Assembly: GCF_016526145.1 (NCBI RefSeq)
Contig: NZ_JADDUE010000016.1
Span: forward strand, 1-64,000
Reading direction: 5' to 3'
Length of the DNA: 64,000 nucleotides
From: Saccharopolyspora galaxeae
GTDB taxonomy: Bacteria; Actinomycetota; Actinomycetes; Mycobacteriales; Pseudonocardiaceae
Shown: positions 1 to 9,464 of the stretch, piece by piece
Numbering within the stretch: position 1 is the stretch's first letter
Layout: every line of letters starts with the position of its first letter
Translations under genes and position numbers: made by a program
The notes under the pieces: model-generated
Told to the model about the DNA's origin: nothing
The model's input: the letters and a program-made list of their open reading frames with translations, nothing else
Database searches by the model: none

Positions 1-629
1 GTGATGCTGCCGGTGCCGTGGCCGCGTTCGAGGAACTACTGACCGATCGGGTACGGGTGCTGGGGCCCGACCACACCCACACCCTGACTACTCGCCACAA
101 CCTCGCCGACCTTCGAGGCGAGGCGGGTGATGCCGCTGGCGCGGTAGCTGCGTTCGAGGAACTACTTGACGATCAGGTACGGGTATTGGGTGCCGACCAC
201 ACCCACACCCTGACTACTCGCCACTGCCTCGCCGGCCTTCGGGGCGAGGCGGGTGATGCCGCTGGCGCGGTAGCTGCGTTCGAGGAACTACTTGACGATC
301 AGGTACGGGTATTGGGTGCCGACCACCCCGACACCTTGTCTACTCGCCACTGCCTCGCCGGCCTTCGGGGCGAGGCGGGTGATGCCGCTGGCGCGGTAGC
401 TGCGTTCGAGGAACTACTGACCGATCGGGTACGGGTGCTGGGGCCCGACCATATCCACACCCTGGTCACCCGCAGCCACCTCGCCTACCGGCGGGGTAAG
501 GCGGGTGATGCTGCCGGTGCCGTGGCCGCGTTCGAGGAACTACTTGACGATCAGGTACGGGTGCTGGGTGCCGACCACACCCACACCCTGAACACCCGCA
601 GCCACCTCGCCTACTGGTCGGGTAAGGCG
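1..629 (+). repeat. Tandem 126-bp coding repeat (five units)
   Basis: Units begin at 126, 252, 378 and 504, with a first unit cut by the window edge. Units 2 and 3 differ by only a few bases. Changes cluster in the codons after DH (THT, PDT, IHT) and in the LAxxxRG.A segment, while the GDAAGAVAAFEELL part stays nearly fixed. This pattern suggests recent unit duplication or gene conversion, and the copy number probably varies between strains. Confidence 0.9.
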
Positions 630-638
630 GGGGGATGA
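1..638 (+). CDS. TPR-repeat protein, C-terminal part (5' end outside window)
   Basis: The frame is open to the left edge, so this is only the C-terminal part of a longer protein. It consists entirely of 42-residue tetratricopeptide units of the form GDAAGAVAAFEELL..VRVLG.DH..TL.TR..LA, five in a row (the first lacks one base), then a two-residue tail and TGA at 636-638. This TPR_10/TPR_12 (kinesin-light-chain-like) type is common at the C-terminus of actinobacterial NB-ARC/AAA signalling proteins, where the superhelix is thought to sense a ligand or partner. The N-terminal effector or NTPase domain is outside the window, so no activity can be assigned. The units are almost identical at DNA level, unlike the diverged TPRs of most proteins. 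Confidence 0.85.
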   Translation, partial: DAAGAVAAFEELLTDRVRVLGPDHTHTLTTRHNLADLRGEAGDAAGAVAAFEELLDDQVRVLGADHTHTLTTRHCLAGLRGEAGDAAGAVAAFEELLDDQVRVLGADHPDTLSTRHCLAGLRGEAGDAAGAVAAFEELLTDRVRVLGPDHIHTLVTRSHLAYRRGKAGDAAGAVAAFEELLDDQVRVLGADHTHTLNTRSHLAYWSGKAGG

Positions 639-1203
639 CCATTGCTAGGGCTCATACACAAGCTGCCACTGTGCGTCGGTGGTCTGTCTCCGCACGAGCA
701 GGTCAAATAGCATGGCGGCAAGTGATCCGCAACGACGGCAAACGCGGCCACCTAATCCGTGGGTTCTGGGTTCTGGGTTCGGCGAGCTAATCCATCCCGT
801 GCCGAGCACGCCAGCGCCGGGGCACAACCGGGGCACATGCGGCCCGCAGACGACTGAAGACGATGGCAACTGATCTATGCCTCGCGGCTGGTTGTCGCGC
901 AGGTGGTCAGCTGCGCCGCTGGTAGACACTGCGGCTGGAACGCCCTCCGGAGGCAGGTGTCGCAGGTTCGAGTCCTGCCGAGGGCGCCCGCATTAGCCAG
1001 CCGACACGCATCCTGAACTGGGATGACGTCCCAGTGGATGGGTTTGGCGTTCTGCCGTCGGTTGCCTCTTCCGACCGCTCTCGGTCAAGTATCTACGGAC
1101 AATGCGCGGACAAGGTCCGCCTAGTTTCCCCGCTGCTCGGGTGGGGCCGGGAAGCCTCGAGCCAAACTCCTCGCTCCGGCTGCGTCGGTGCCGAATGTGT
1201 CCG
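639..1203. other. Non-coding stretch with a hairpin and a tRNA-like fragment
   Basis: No convincing gene lies between the TPR stop and the sulfotransferase stop. Short frames on either strand have no recognisable protein. The region holds a short tandem repeat (gggttct twice, near 762-780), a tRNA-like fragment (941-986) and a perfect 7-bp inverted repeat at 1017-1035 (ACTGGGA, 5-nt loop, TCCCAGT). The hairpin has no T-tract. Confidence 0.6.
941..986 (+). other. tRNA-like 3' fragment, possible attachment site
   Basis: Positions 962-978 form a textbook T-arm: a 5-bp GCAGG/CCTGC stem with loop TTCGAGT. It is followed by CGAGGGCG, which could be the 3' strand of an acceptor stem. CGCCCTC at 941-947 pairs perfectly with GAGGGCG at 980-986, giving a minihelix with only about 14 nt between acceptor and T-arm, too short for a D-arm and anticodon arm. 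I found no complete upstream tRNA body. Either this is the tRNA 3'-end copy left by an integrating element (attL/attR), or a decayed tRNA gene. Its position beside a lone repeat-protein gene fits an island boundary. Confidence 0.4.
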
Positions 1204-2403
1204 TCAGCCACCTCGCGGAGCCCAGCGCGAAGACCGCGCGGGCGCAATCAGGGCACGTGCGCACCGGTAGAGCTTGCGCAACAGCACATTTCGAGCGCAG
1301 AGACCGCGCAGCCGCTGCTTTCGCGTGGACGACGCTTGTGCGGCGGTGTCTCGTTCCAGCTCTGCGTGTCGTTCGAGGACGGCCCCGAGCGCCTCGATGG
1401 CGGTTTCGAGCACTTCCCGGTCCTCGACGTCGTCCGGATGGTCCTGCGCTCCCGAATGCCTCGACGTCGCGGGGAGCAACTCGTCGAGGTCGCCGACCAC
1501 GTCGTAGGCGGCGGTGCTGAGCTCGCTCACCAGCTGCTTCGCTCGGTCCTGCACCCAAGGTCGGTCTTCGGCAGGCAGCGCGATGCGCCTGCGCGACGCA
1601 CGCGCACCGAAAATCTCGGTCGCGAGCTGGTACTTGACGACGCTGTCGTAGCCCGGCCAGTCCAGCCGATCCGCGAGCGTCTCGTTCAGACGCGACAGCA
1701 ACGCGGTTTCGGCGACGCCGAGCGACTTGTTCGGCGAACCCACCTGCGCGTCGAACGAACCGGGGTCTACCCCGATCAGACCGGCGAAACGTTCCCACAG
1801 CCGGCTCGGCCCCTCATCCGGCCGCGGAACGGTCACAACGTGCACGCGCTCCGGCGGAAGCCCGACCGCCCACTTGCGGAGGATCGCGGGGAGATCCTGG
1901 CGCTGCCAGAACAGTTCGCTGAGCCAGTGCGATCGCCCCGCCTCGCCGCGGACACCGGCGCTGAAATCGGAAAAGCTCACCACGTGCCGGTTCTTGACGT
2001 CCTCCTGCCAGACAGCGGGTAGCTGGCGCGCCAGGTCGCGGGCGGTGCACACCACGTGCACCTCGGCGAACGCGAGGTCCGACATGGCCCGCTCGACGTC
2101 CTCGGGAGCAGCGGTGCAGAACAGCTCGTGGGACAGCACCACGTCGCCGGAGAACTGCCGCGCTTGCTCGACGAGCTTGCGCCACGCCGACGGCACGTCC
2201 GCGTCCTCCCAGTCGGCCTGGAACTGCGTGCCCTGCAGATCCATCGCGGCCTGGAAGTGCGCTTCCGGACGGTCGCCCGGGTAGAGCAGACCGGCGCGGC
2301 GCAACGGTTCCCGGTTGCGCCACAGGACCTCCTGCAAATAGGTGGTGCCCGTCTTCGGCGATCCCAGGTGGAAGAACACCCGTTGACGCGTGGTGATCGA
2401 CAT
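1204..2403 (-). CDS. Sulfotransferase family protein
   Basis: A 399-residue protein that opens with [15 protein letters not shown], the 5'-phosphosulfate-binding loop of PAPS-dependent sulfotransferases (PKTGTTYLQ form), close to the N-terminus as expected. Family members move a sulfuryl group from PAPS to a hydroxyl or amine of a small molecule, glycan or lipid. The C-terminal third is Lys/Arg-rich and not recognisable. The start ATG at 2403 sits seven residues before this motif; an in-frame ATG at 2421 is possible, and neither has a strong SD. The gene is divergent from the carboxylic acid reductase gene with 339 bp between them. The substrate is unknown and no PAPS synthesis genes are nearby. 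Confidence 0.75.
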   Translation of the reverse strand: MSITTRQRVFFHLGSPKTGTTYLQEVLWRNREPLRRAGLLYPGDRPEAHFQAAMDLQGTQFQADWEDADVPSAWRKLVEQARQFSGDVVLSHELFCTAAPEDVERAMSDLAFAEVHVVCTARDLARQLPAVWQEDVKNRHVVSFSDFSAGVRGEAGRSHWLSELFWQRQDLPAILRKWAVGLPPERVHVVTVPRPDEGPSRLWERFAGLIGVDPGSFDAQVGSPNKSLGVAETALLSRLNETLADRLDWPGYDSVVKYQLATEIFGARASRRRIALPAEDRPWVQDRAKQLVSELSTAAYDVVGDLDELLPATSRHSGAQDHPDDVEDREVLETAIEALGAVLERHAELERDTAAQASSTRKQRLRGLCARNVLLRKLYRCARALIAPARSSRWAPRGG

Positions 2404-2742
2404 GGTGCGAACCGTAAACATCGCGGCCACCGGCCTGCGGAGGCTCGCCGAAGCATTTCTTACGTCACACCGAGGTGTGTCGCTCAGCCTCCGCACACCG
2501 TCCCGGACGGCCGCTATCGGCGACGGATCGCGTGCGCAAACCCCGTATCGCGGTTCTACGCGCTGCGGCTCACCACGCGTCGGATGCCGTTCGCTCGGCC
2601 TCTGAGAGGTAACCCACAACGTTCGCGTACTGATGGTTGCATCGTGCCAATGATATCTTTAGCTGAGCTAATCACTTGGCGTGTGCAGGGGTTCGGCGAA
2701 GAACCCGGCGCAATCAGTCGCGAGCATTGGGAGATCGTTGCA
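2404..2742. promoter_or_regulatory. Divergent promoter region with two inverted repeats
   Basis: This spacer must hold promoters for the sulfotransferase (leftward) and the carboxylic acid reductase (rightward). Two operator-like dyads are visible: CACACC-GA-GGTGTG at 2466-2479 and the palindrome TTAGCTGAGCTAA at 2659-2671, in an AT-rich patch about 70 bp before the reductase start. No regulator gene is adjacent. No protein-coding signal was seen. Confidence 0.4.
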
Positions 2743-5700
2743 ATGGGTGGTTCTCGCCCCGAGAACGATATCGACGACAAATCGGTCAAAGCGCAAACGG
2801 AACAGCGTCTGGACGAGGTAGCCGCGAAAGATCCGCGCATCTTGGACGCCAAGCCGCTCGAATCGGTGCACACCACGCTGCAACAACCAGGAATCGGCTT
2901 GGCGCGAACCGTCGCCACGATCATGGAAGGTTATGCGGATCGGCCGGCCCTCGGCGAACGCGCGAAGGAACTGACCAAGGATCCGGACACCGGGCGTTCC
3001 GCGTACCGGCTGCTCCCGGAGTTCGAGACCATCACATACCGCGAACTGTGGTCGCGGGTGCAAGCGATTTCCGCCGAATGGCAGCACGGTTCGCTGCGTG
3101 CCGGCGACTTCGTCTGCCTGCTCGGTTTCACCAGCACCGACTACGCGACGCTGGACCTCGCCTGCGTGCATTCGGGCGCCGTTTCCGTCCCGCTGCAGTC
3201 CAGCGCACCGGTGAGCCAGCTGCAGCCGATCGTGCAGGAAACCGGGCCGCGGGTCATCGCCACGAGCGTCGAACTGCTCGACAAGGCCGTCGAATTGGCG
3301 ATCTCCAGCGAGTTGCAGCCGCGGGTGATCGTGTTCGACCACCACCCCGAAGTCGACGAAGAACGCGAGAAGTTCGAGGCGGGCGCACGCCGGCTGGCCG
3401 AATCCGGCATCGCCGCCGAAGCGCTCGGCACGGTGCTCGAGCGGGGCGCGGAAATCCCGACTCCGGCACCGTTCGTCGCCGAATCGGAAGACTCGCTGTC
3501 GCTGCTCATCTACACCTCGGGAAGCACCGGCACGCCCAAGGGCGCCATGTACCCGGAATGGCTGGTCCGCCGGGTGTGGGCCGGATTCCTGCCCAAGGTG
3601 AGCAACGTTCCGTCGATCACCATCAGCTACCTGCCGATGAGCCACCTGGCGGGTCGCGCTTCCCTGGTCAGCTCGCTCGCGCACGGCGGCACCACGTACT
3701 TCACCGCGAAAAGCGATCTGTCCACCTTCTTCGAAGACATCGCGCTGAGCGGGCCCACGGAACTGATGCTGGTCCCGCGGATCTGCGACATGCTGTTCCA
3801 GCAGTACCAGAGCGAACTCGACCGGCGCGCCGCCGACTTCGGCGACCAGGAAGAACTGGACGCGGCGGTGAAGCAGGATCTGCGGGAGAACTTCCTCGGT
3901 GGCCGGGTCGTGCACGCCATGTGCGGCAGCGCGCCCATTTCCACCGGAATGCACGACTTCGTGGAATCCTGCCTGGGCCTGCCGCTGAACGACGGTTACG
4001 GCTCTACCGAGGCCGGCGGCGTGCTGATCAACACGCACGTGCAGCGGCCGCCGGTGACCGAGTACAAGCTGGTGGACGTCCCCGAACTCGGCTATTTCCG
4101 CACGGACTCCCCGCATCCGCGCGGCGAGCTGCTGCTCAAGGCCGATTCGCTGTTCCCGGGCTACTTCAACAGGCCGGAGGTCACCGCCGAGGTATTCGAC
4201 GCGGACGGCTTCTACAAGACCGGCGACATCATGGCCGAAATCGGCCCGGATCGGCTGGCCTACGTCGACCGCCGGAAGAACGTGCTGAAACTTTCGCAAG
4301 GCGAATTCGTCGCGGTCTCCCACCTGGAGTCGGTGTTCGCCACCAGCCCGCTGGTCAAGCAGATCTTCGTCTACGGCAGCAGCGTCCGCGCGTACCTGCT
4401 CGCGGTGATCGTGCCCACCGATGACGCACTCGAGCGCAACGGGAACACCGAGGCGCTCAAGGCGCGGATCGGCGAATCGCTGCAGCAGGTCGCGAACGAG
4501 GCCGAGCTGAACTCCTACGAGATCCCGCGCGACTTCCTGATCGAAACCGAGCCGTTCACCAACGAGAACGGGTTGCTCTCGGACGCGCGCAAACTGCTGC
4601 GGCCCAAGCTCACCGATCGGTACGGCGAGCAGCTCGAGCAGTTGTACGCGCAACTCGCCGAAGGGCAGGCCAGCGAGCTGCGCACGCTGCGCCGCACCGG
4701 ACGGGACAAACCGGTGCTGGAAACGGTCAGCCGAGCCGCCCAGGCGCTGCTCGGGTGCGCAGGCAGCGACGTGGGTCCGGAGGCGCACTTCACCGACCTC
4801 GGCGGTGACTCGCTGTCCGCGTTGTCGTTCTCCAAGCTCTTGCAGGAGATCTTCGACGTCGAAGTTCCGGTCGGTGTCGTCATCAGCCCGGCCAACGACC
4901 TGCGTGGGATCGCACGGCACATCGAGGGTGAGCGGTCCTCGGGAGCGAAACGGCCCACCTTCGCGACAGTGCACGGCCGGGAAAGCACGCAGGTGCGCGC
5001 CGGCGACCTCGCGCTCGACAAGTTCATCGCGGCGCAGACGCTGGACACCGCCGAAACCCTCCCCCAGCCGGATGACACGGCCCCGCAAACCGTGCTGCTG
5101 ACGGGCGCGAACGGCTACCTCGGCCGGTTCCTGTGCCTGGACTGGCTGGAACGGCTCGGCGAACGCGGCGGAAAGCTCATCTGCATCGTCCGCGGTGCGG
5201 ACTCCGCGGCGGCGCGGAAGCGGCTGGACGAGGCGTTCGACAGCGGTGATCCGGAACTCCTGCGGCACTACCGGGCGCTGGCGGCCGACCACCTCGAAGT
5301 GCTCGCCGGGGACATCGGTGAGCCGGACCTCGGTCTCGACGAACCCACCTGGAACCGGCTGGCAACCGACGTCGACCTGATCGTGCACCCGGCCGCGCTG
5401 GTCAACCACGTGCTGCCGTACGGCCAGCTGTTCGGTCCCAACGTCGTGGGCACGGCCGAGTTGATCCGGATGGCGCTGACCACGCGGATCAAGCCGATCA
5501 CCTACCTGTCGACGGTCGGTGTGGCCGCCGGAGTGGACCCGTCCGCGCTCGACGAGGACGCCGACATCCGGGTCACCAGCCCCGTCCGCGAACTCGACGA
5601 GACCTACGCGAACGGCTACGCGACGAGCAAGTGGGCCGGTGAGGTGCTCCTGCGGGAAGCGCACGCGCAGTTCGGCTTGCCTGCCGCGGTCTTCCGTTCC

Positions 5701-6276
5701 GACATGATCCTCGCGCACAGCCGCTACACGGGGCAGTTGAACGTGCCCGACATGTTCACCCGGCTGCTGCTGAGCCTCGTCGCGACGGGCATCGCACCGC
5801 GTTCCTTCTACCGGACCGGCGCGGACGGTGCGCGGCCGCGGGCGCACTACGACGGATTGCCCGCGGACTTCACCGCCGAAGCGATCACCGAACTGGGCGC
5901 GCGGAACACGGCGGGGTACCAGACGTTCAACGTGCTGAATCCGCACGATGACGGCATCTCGCTGGACGTGTTCGTGGACTGGTTGAACGAGGCGGGGCAC
6001 TCGATCCAGCGGATCGACGACTTCGACGACTGGATCGGCCGGTTCGAGACCGCTGTTCGGGCGATGCCGGAAACGCAGCGGCAGCATTCGTTGCTGCCCT
6101 TGCTGCACGCCTTCCAGCAGCCGGACGAGCCGGTGCCGGGCTCCGGGATTCCCGCCGAACGGTTCCACGAGGCGGTGCGCGCGGCCGGTATCGGTGCGGA
6201 CGAGGACATCCCGCACCTGTCGGCTTCGCTCATCGGCAAGTACGTGACCGACCTGCAACAGCTCGGTCTGCTGTGA
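2743..6276 (+). CDS. car: Carboxylic acid reductase (CAR)
   Basis: A 1177-residue three-domain enzyme, the usual CAR length, that reduces carboxylic acids to aldehydes with ATP and NADPH. The adenylation domain has [12 protein letters not shown] (about residue 256), YGSTEAG (about 418) and YKTGD (about 490). The carrier domain has GGDSLSAL with the phosphopantetheine serine at about 690. The reductase domain has the NADPH fold [11 protein letters not shown] at about 787 and the catalytic Tyr-x-x-x-Lys YATSK at 959-963. The start ATG at 2743 has GGGAGA 9 nt upstream; the frame runs further 5' but without homology. It needs a phosphopantetheinyl transferase, and none lies in the window. The cellular substrate cannot be told from sequence. 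A CAR is more likely than an NRPS because there is no condensation domain. Confidence 0.95.
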   Translation: MGGSRPENDIDDKSVKAQTEQRLDEVAAKDPRILDAKPLESVHTTLQQPGIGLARTVATIMEGYADRPALGERAKELTKDPDTGRSAYRLLPEFETITYRELWSRVQAISAEWQHGSLRAGDFVCLLGFTSTDYATLDLACVHSGAVSVPLQSSAPVSQLQPIVQETGPRVIATSVELLDKAVELAISSELQPRVIVFDHHPEVDEEREKFEAGARRLAESGIAAEALGTVLERGAEIPTPAPFVAESEDSLSLLIYTSGSTGTPKGAMYPEWLVRRVWAGFLPKVSNVPSITISYLPMSHLAGRASLVSSLAHGGTTYFTAKSDLSTFFEDIALSGPTELMLVPRICDMLFQQYQSELDRRAADFGDQEELDAAVKQDLRENFLGGRVVHAMCGSAPISTGMHDFVESCLGLPLNDGYGSTEAGGVLINTHVQRPPVTEYKLVDVPELGYFRTDSPHPRGELLLKADSLFPGYFNRPEVTAEVFDADGFYKTGDIMAEIGPDRLAYVDRRKNVLKLSQGEFVAVSHLESVFATSPLVKQIFVYGSSVRAYLLAVIVPTDDALERNGNTEALKARIGESLQQVANEAELNSYEIPRDFLIETEPFTNENGLLSDARKLLRPKLTDRYGEQLEQLYAQLAEGQASELRTLRRTGRDKPVLETVSRAAQALLGCAGSDVGPEAHFTDLGGDSLSALSFSKLLQEIFDVEVPVGVVISPANDLRGIARHIEGERSSGAKRPTFATVHGRESTQVRAGDLALDKFIAAQTLDTAETLPQPDDTAPQTVLLTGANGYLGRFLCLDWLERLGERGGKLICIVRGADSAAARKRLDEAFDSGDPELLRHYRALAADHLEVLAGDIGEPDLGLDEPTWNRLATDVDLIVHPAALVNHVLPYGQLFGPNVVGTAELIRMALTTRIKPITYLSTVGVAAGVDPSALDEDADIRVTSPVRELDETYANGYATSKWAGEVLLREAHAQFGLPAAVFRSDMILAHSRYTGQLNVPDMFTRLLLSLVATGIAPRSFYRTGADGARPRAHYDGLPADFTAEAITELGARNTAGYQTFNVLNPHDDGISLDVFVDWLNEAGHSIQRIDDFDDWIGRFETAVRAMPETQRQHSLLPLLHAFQQPDEPVPGSGIPAERFHEAVRAAGIGADEDIPHLSASLIGKYVTDLQQLGLL

Positions 6277-6374
6277 GCGGTCGAGGGCGGCCCGTACCGG
6301 TGGCCGGCTCGTCCGGTCCTGTGGTCGGCCGCCCTCGACGAACCGCGTCTGGTCGCTTCACCGCACGACGCGGG

Positions 6375-6716
6375 TCATTCGCTGTGCTCGGCGCCTTTGC
6401 CGGTGGAACCGCGGGTGCCGTGTCCGGTGGGCTGGCCGGTTCCGGCCGGTCCGCTGGGCGGCACGGGCGAACCCGCGCGCGAGTGGTGCGGCGTGTCGGC
6501 CGGTGTCGCTTCCGGTCCCGGTGACGGTTCGGCGCCCGCTTCGAGCTCCCCGAGCCTGCGCACCAGCAGATCGACGACCGGGGCACGGTCGGCGTGATCG
6601 CGTTCGTAATCCAGCAGCGCGCGGAGCTCGGCCTCGGTCAGCGAGCGGACCCGGTGCTGCAGCGCACCCAGCGGAAGTTCGTCATAGCCGGCGATCGGCG
6701 GATGCTGCTCAGCCAC
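6375..6716 (-). CDS. Small conserved actinobacterial protein, DUF8129-like
   Basis: A 113-residue protein. The N-terminal half, PIAGYDELPLGALQHRVRSLTEAELRALLDYERDHADR, matches from memory a short helical domain found in many actinobacterial proteins, some linked to lipid droplets. The C-terminal half is a low-complexity Pro/Gly/Thr tail, probably disordered. The GTG start at 6716 follows a near-perfect SD (AAAGGAGG). It is convergent with the CAR gene, with about 100 bp between the stops. Function unknown. Confidence 0.75.
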   Translation of the reverse strand: MAEQHPPIAGYDELPLGALQHRVRSLTEAELRALLDYERDHADRAPVVDLLVRRLGELEAGAEPSPGPEATPADTPHHSRAGSPVPPSGPAGTGQPTGHGTRGSTGKGAEHSE

Positions 6717-7104
6717 GGCGACATCCCTCCTTTCGGCCTCGCGTGCCTCGGCTACCCACTATTCGACGCGGCGATGCGTCCTCAGACCACGGCTCGATCG
6801 ACCGGTTTTCCCGGCGAGGCAACGGAAACGGCGCTTCGGCGGCGGGTCGCGGGGTGCGCCGGGCGACATCGCCGACATTACTGAAAGCAACAGTTTGTCA
6901 CTCAGAGTTATAGATTCACTTGTGGCGCTTCCCGATCGAGCGGACCGCCTCCACCCCTATCGGTGATGACGAACGCGCGTTCGAGCAGGAAGCATTGAAT
7001 GCATGTTCGACGACATGCTCCTCCCACGGCAGCTACCCCGGCTCATGACGCTCTTGATGACGCACCGCCCGAGGGTGCCCAGGCTGATTGCCGCGCTCCT
7101 ATCG
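6717..7104. other. Intergenic region, presumed promoter
   Basis: 388 bp between the DUF8129-like start and the end of the ABC importer operon. An AT-rich patch at about 6880-6930 probably holds the leftward promoter. GCATG-8 nt-CATGC near 7001-7018 forms a small hairpin. No gene is supported. Confidence 0.4.
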
Positions 7105-8676
7105 CTAGGCCGAGGCGACCTGGTTCGCCGCCGCTTCGACCAGCGCAGCCGTCAACGAGTGCTGCGGCGAGCGCAGCACTTCCGCCGTGCTGCCCTGCTC
7201 GACGATCCGCCCGTCCTCGACGATGAGCACCCGCTCCGCGAGGTCCGTGACGACACCCAGGTCGTGCGTGATGATCATCAGCGCGCACCGCGCATCGTCC
7301 TGCAGCTCGCGCAGCAGGGCGAGGATGTCCGCCTGGGTCACCGTGTCCAGCCCGGAGGTGATCTCGTCGCAGATCAGCAACCGGGGCTCGGCCAGCAGGG
7401 CGCGCACCAGCGCGGCGCGCTGCAACTCACCGCCGGACAGCGACTCGGGATGCCGGGTGGTGATCGCGTCGTCCAGTCCCACTCGCCGCAGCCACCCGGC
7501 GGCCTCCGCCCCAGCCCGAGCCCGGTCGGTGCCCTGCAACCGTTCCGCGGTGCGTGCGACCTGGTCGATGATCGGTACGAACTCGTTGAACGAGGCTCGC
7601 GCGTCCTGGAACACGTACTGGATACCGGCCAGCTGCCGACGGGTCCGCCGGCGCAGCCGTGCAGCCAGCAATTCGCCGTCCAACCGGACTTCGCCACCGC
7701 GGTGCGGGTGCAGGCCGGCGAGGCAGCGGGCCAGCGTGGTCTTACCGCTACCGGAGCGGCCGACGACCGCCACCCGCTCACCGGGCCGGACATCGACCGA
7801 CACCTCGTGCAGCGCCTCAACGGTCTTCCCTCGCGCGCGGTGCACGGCGGACAACTCGCGCACCGCGAGTACCGGTGCTGCATCGTCCGCCGGTTCGGCC
7901 TGGACTGGAACGCGCGAATCGGGCTGGGACTCGACCAGCAGCCGCGTGTACTCCTGCTGCGGAGATGCGAGCACGTCCCGGGCAGGGCCGGATTCCACGA
8001 CGGAGCCGGCGCGCAGGACCAGGACGCGATGCGCGAGTCCGCGTACGACGTCGAGGTCGTGGGTCAGCAGCAGCACCGCGATGCCTTGGTGGGTCAACCC
8101 GCGCAACTCGTCGACGATCTGCGCGCGGGTGAGCGCGTCCTGACCGGTGGTCGGCTCGTCGGCCACCACCACGCGCGGATCGCAGACCAGCGCCTGGGCG
8201 AGCACGATGCGCTGCTGCTGACCGCCGGAAAGCTGGTGCGGGTAGCGGTTCAGCAGCGTTTCGCCTTCGGGCAGCTGCGCCTTTCGCAACGCATCACGGA
8301 CCTTGTCGCGCACCAAGCTTTTGCGCTCGGCGCGTGGCACCTCGCCGAGATGCCGACGCGCGATCTCGCGCAGCACGGACCCGACCCGCCGCACCGCGTT
8401 GAGGGCCGCGGACGGATGCTGCGGGATGTAGCCGACCGCGCCTGGATCCGGTGGTTTGCCCGGTTCGACGGTTCGGCCGGCCACTTCGATCCTGCCCGCG
8501 ACGCGAGCTCCCGGCGGATGCTCGCCGAGCAAGGCGAGCCCGGCAGTGGTCTTGCCGCTTCCGGACTCCCCGACCAGCGCGGTCACCTCGCCGGCGGGCA
8601 ACGCGAACGACATCCCCGCGATCAATCGCTGCTCTCCGAGCGAGATGTCCAGTTCGTCGGTCTCGACGACGTTCAC
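7105..8676 (-). CDS. ABC importer ATPase with two fused NBDs (nickel/peptide type)
   Basis: A 523-residue protein with two complete ATPase domains, equivalent to fused OppD and OppF. The first has Walker A GESGSGKTT, signature LSGGQQQR and Walker B VVVADEPTT. The second has GRSGSGKTT, LSGGELQR and LLICDEITS. Both carry the H-loop (THDL). It powers uptake through the two permeases encoded just upstream. The GTG start at 8676 overlaps the permease stop by 4 nt (GTGA), so translation is coupled. It is the last gene of the ten-gene operon that begins at 18387. Both catalytic sites look intact, unlike the asymmetric exporters. Confidence 0.92.
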   Translation of the reverse strand: MNVVETDELDISLGEQRLIAGMSFALPAGEVTALVGESGSGKTTAGLALLGEHPPGARVAGRIEVAGRTVEPGKPPDPGAVGYIPQHPSAALNAVRRVGSVLREIARRHLGEVPRAERKSLVRDKVRDALRKAQLPEGETLLNRYPHQLSGGQQQRIVLAQALVCDPRVVVADEPTTGQDALTRAQIVDELRGLTHQGIAVLLLTHDLDVVRGLAHRVLVLRAGSVVESGPARDVLASPQQEYTRLLVESQPDSRVPVQAEPADDAAPVLAVRELSAVHRARGKTVEALHEVSVDVRPGERVAVVGRSGSGKTTLARCLAGLHPHRGGEVRLDGELLAARLRRRTRRQLAGIQYVFQDARASFNEFVPIIDQVARTAERLQGTDRARAGAEAAGWLRRVGLDDAITTRHPESLSGGELQRAALVRALLAEPRLLICDEITSGLDTVTQADILALLRELQDDARCALMIITHDLGVVTDLAERVLIVEDGRIVEQGSTAEVLRSPQHSLTAALVEAAANQVASA

Positions 8677-9464
8677 TTGCGCACCCCGCGTTCCCGTTTC
8701 CGCAGCCACTGGTCGAAGGTCAGGTTCACGCCCACCGACAATGCCACGATGAGCAGGGCGGGCAGGACCACCGCCCACGGCTGCAGGAACAGCCCGGTGC
8801 GATTGCGGTCCACCATCGCGGCCCAATCGCTGGCCTGCGGCGAGACTCCCACCCCGAGGAAGCTGGCCGAGGCGACCAGGTAGATCGCCCCGGTGAACCG
8901 GGTCCCCAAGTCCGCCGCGAGGGTACGCAGCATCGCTCTCGCCACGTAGCCCAGTCCGATGCGCAGGCGGCTTTCGCCCTGCAAGCGCATCGCTTCGACC
9001 GCCGGACGCGCGGACAGCGAAAGCGCCGAGGCGCGTGAGATCCGGATGACGTCCGGAAGGTTGATCACGGTGACGATCACCACCAGCACCCACAGCACGT
9101 TCGGCGCCGTTGACGCCAGCAGAAGGAGCAGCAGCATGGACGGGATCGCCAGCACGACGTCCCAAGGACGCATCAGGACCTCATCGACCAGCCGGTTCCG
9201 GGTCATGCCGGCCAGCACGCCGAACGGAACCGCCACCAGGTACGTGCAGGCGGTGGCTGCCACCGCGACCAGTACCACCGACCGGCCGCCGAGCAGGACC
9301 TCGTCCCAGACATCGCGGCCCACGAAATCCGTGCCGAACGGATGGCCCGGGCCGCTGCTGAACGCGACGTCCTTGGCCGTGGAGTCCGTGGCGAACAGCG
9401 GCCCGAACAGGGCCAGCAGCACCGGAATCGCGATGAGCAGGCCGGGGAGCAACAGACGTCTCAT
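8673..9464 (-). CDS. ABC importer permease, OppC/NikC-like
   Basis: A 263-residue membrane protein with an N-terminal helix, the periplasm-facing FGTDFVGRDVWDEVLLGGR segment typical of OppC/DppC/NikC proteins, and four or five further helices. The EAA-type coupling loop is around VEAMRLQGESRLRIGLGYVARAM. It pairs with the OppB-like permease. Its ATG at 9464 overlaps the previous stop as ATGA, and its own stop overlaps the ATPase start. It is shorter than many OppC proteins but shows no sign of damage. Substrate cannot be read from the permease; the surrounding genes suggest a metal complex or small peptide. Confidence 0.9.
   Translation of the reverse strand: MRRLLLPGLLIAIPVLLALFGPLFATDSTAKDVAFSSGPGHPFGTDFVGRDVWDEVLLGGRSVVLVAVAATACTYLVAVPFGVLAGMTRNRLVDEVLMRPWDVVLAIPSMLLLLLLASTAPNVLWVLVVIVTVINLPDVIRISRASALSLSARPAVEAMRLQGESRLRIGLGYVARAMLRTLAADLGTRFTGAIYLVASASFLGVGVSPQASDWAAMVDRNRTGLFLQPWAVVLPALLIVALSVGVNLTFDQWLRKRERGVRK

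Noticed and set aside
645-929. Possible small gene on the minus strand in the left intergenic region
   Set aside because: No family similarity, no SD, and its content looks like non-coding DNA. I considered a decayed integrase end but could not support it.
881-986. Complete class II tRNA gene
   Set aside because: The D-arm-like and anticodon-like parts do not pair properly and the 5' acceptor strand does not match, so only a fragment is claimed.
2668-6258. 1196-codon open frame on the minus strand opposite CAR
   Set aside because: Shadow of the CAR gene: it follows high-GC third-position bias, is Arg/Gly/Val-rich and matches no protein family.
7003-8883. 626-codon plus-strand frame opposite the ABC ATPase
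   Set aside because: Shadow of the fused ATPase; no recognisable motif.
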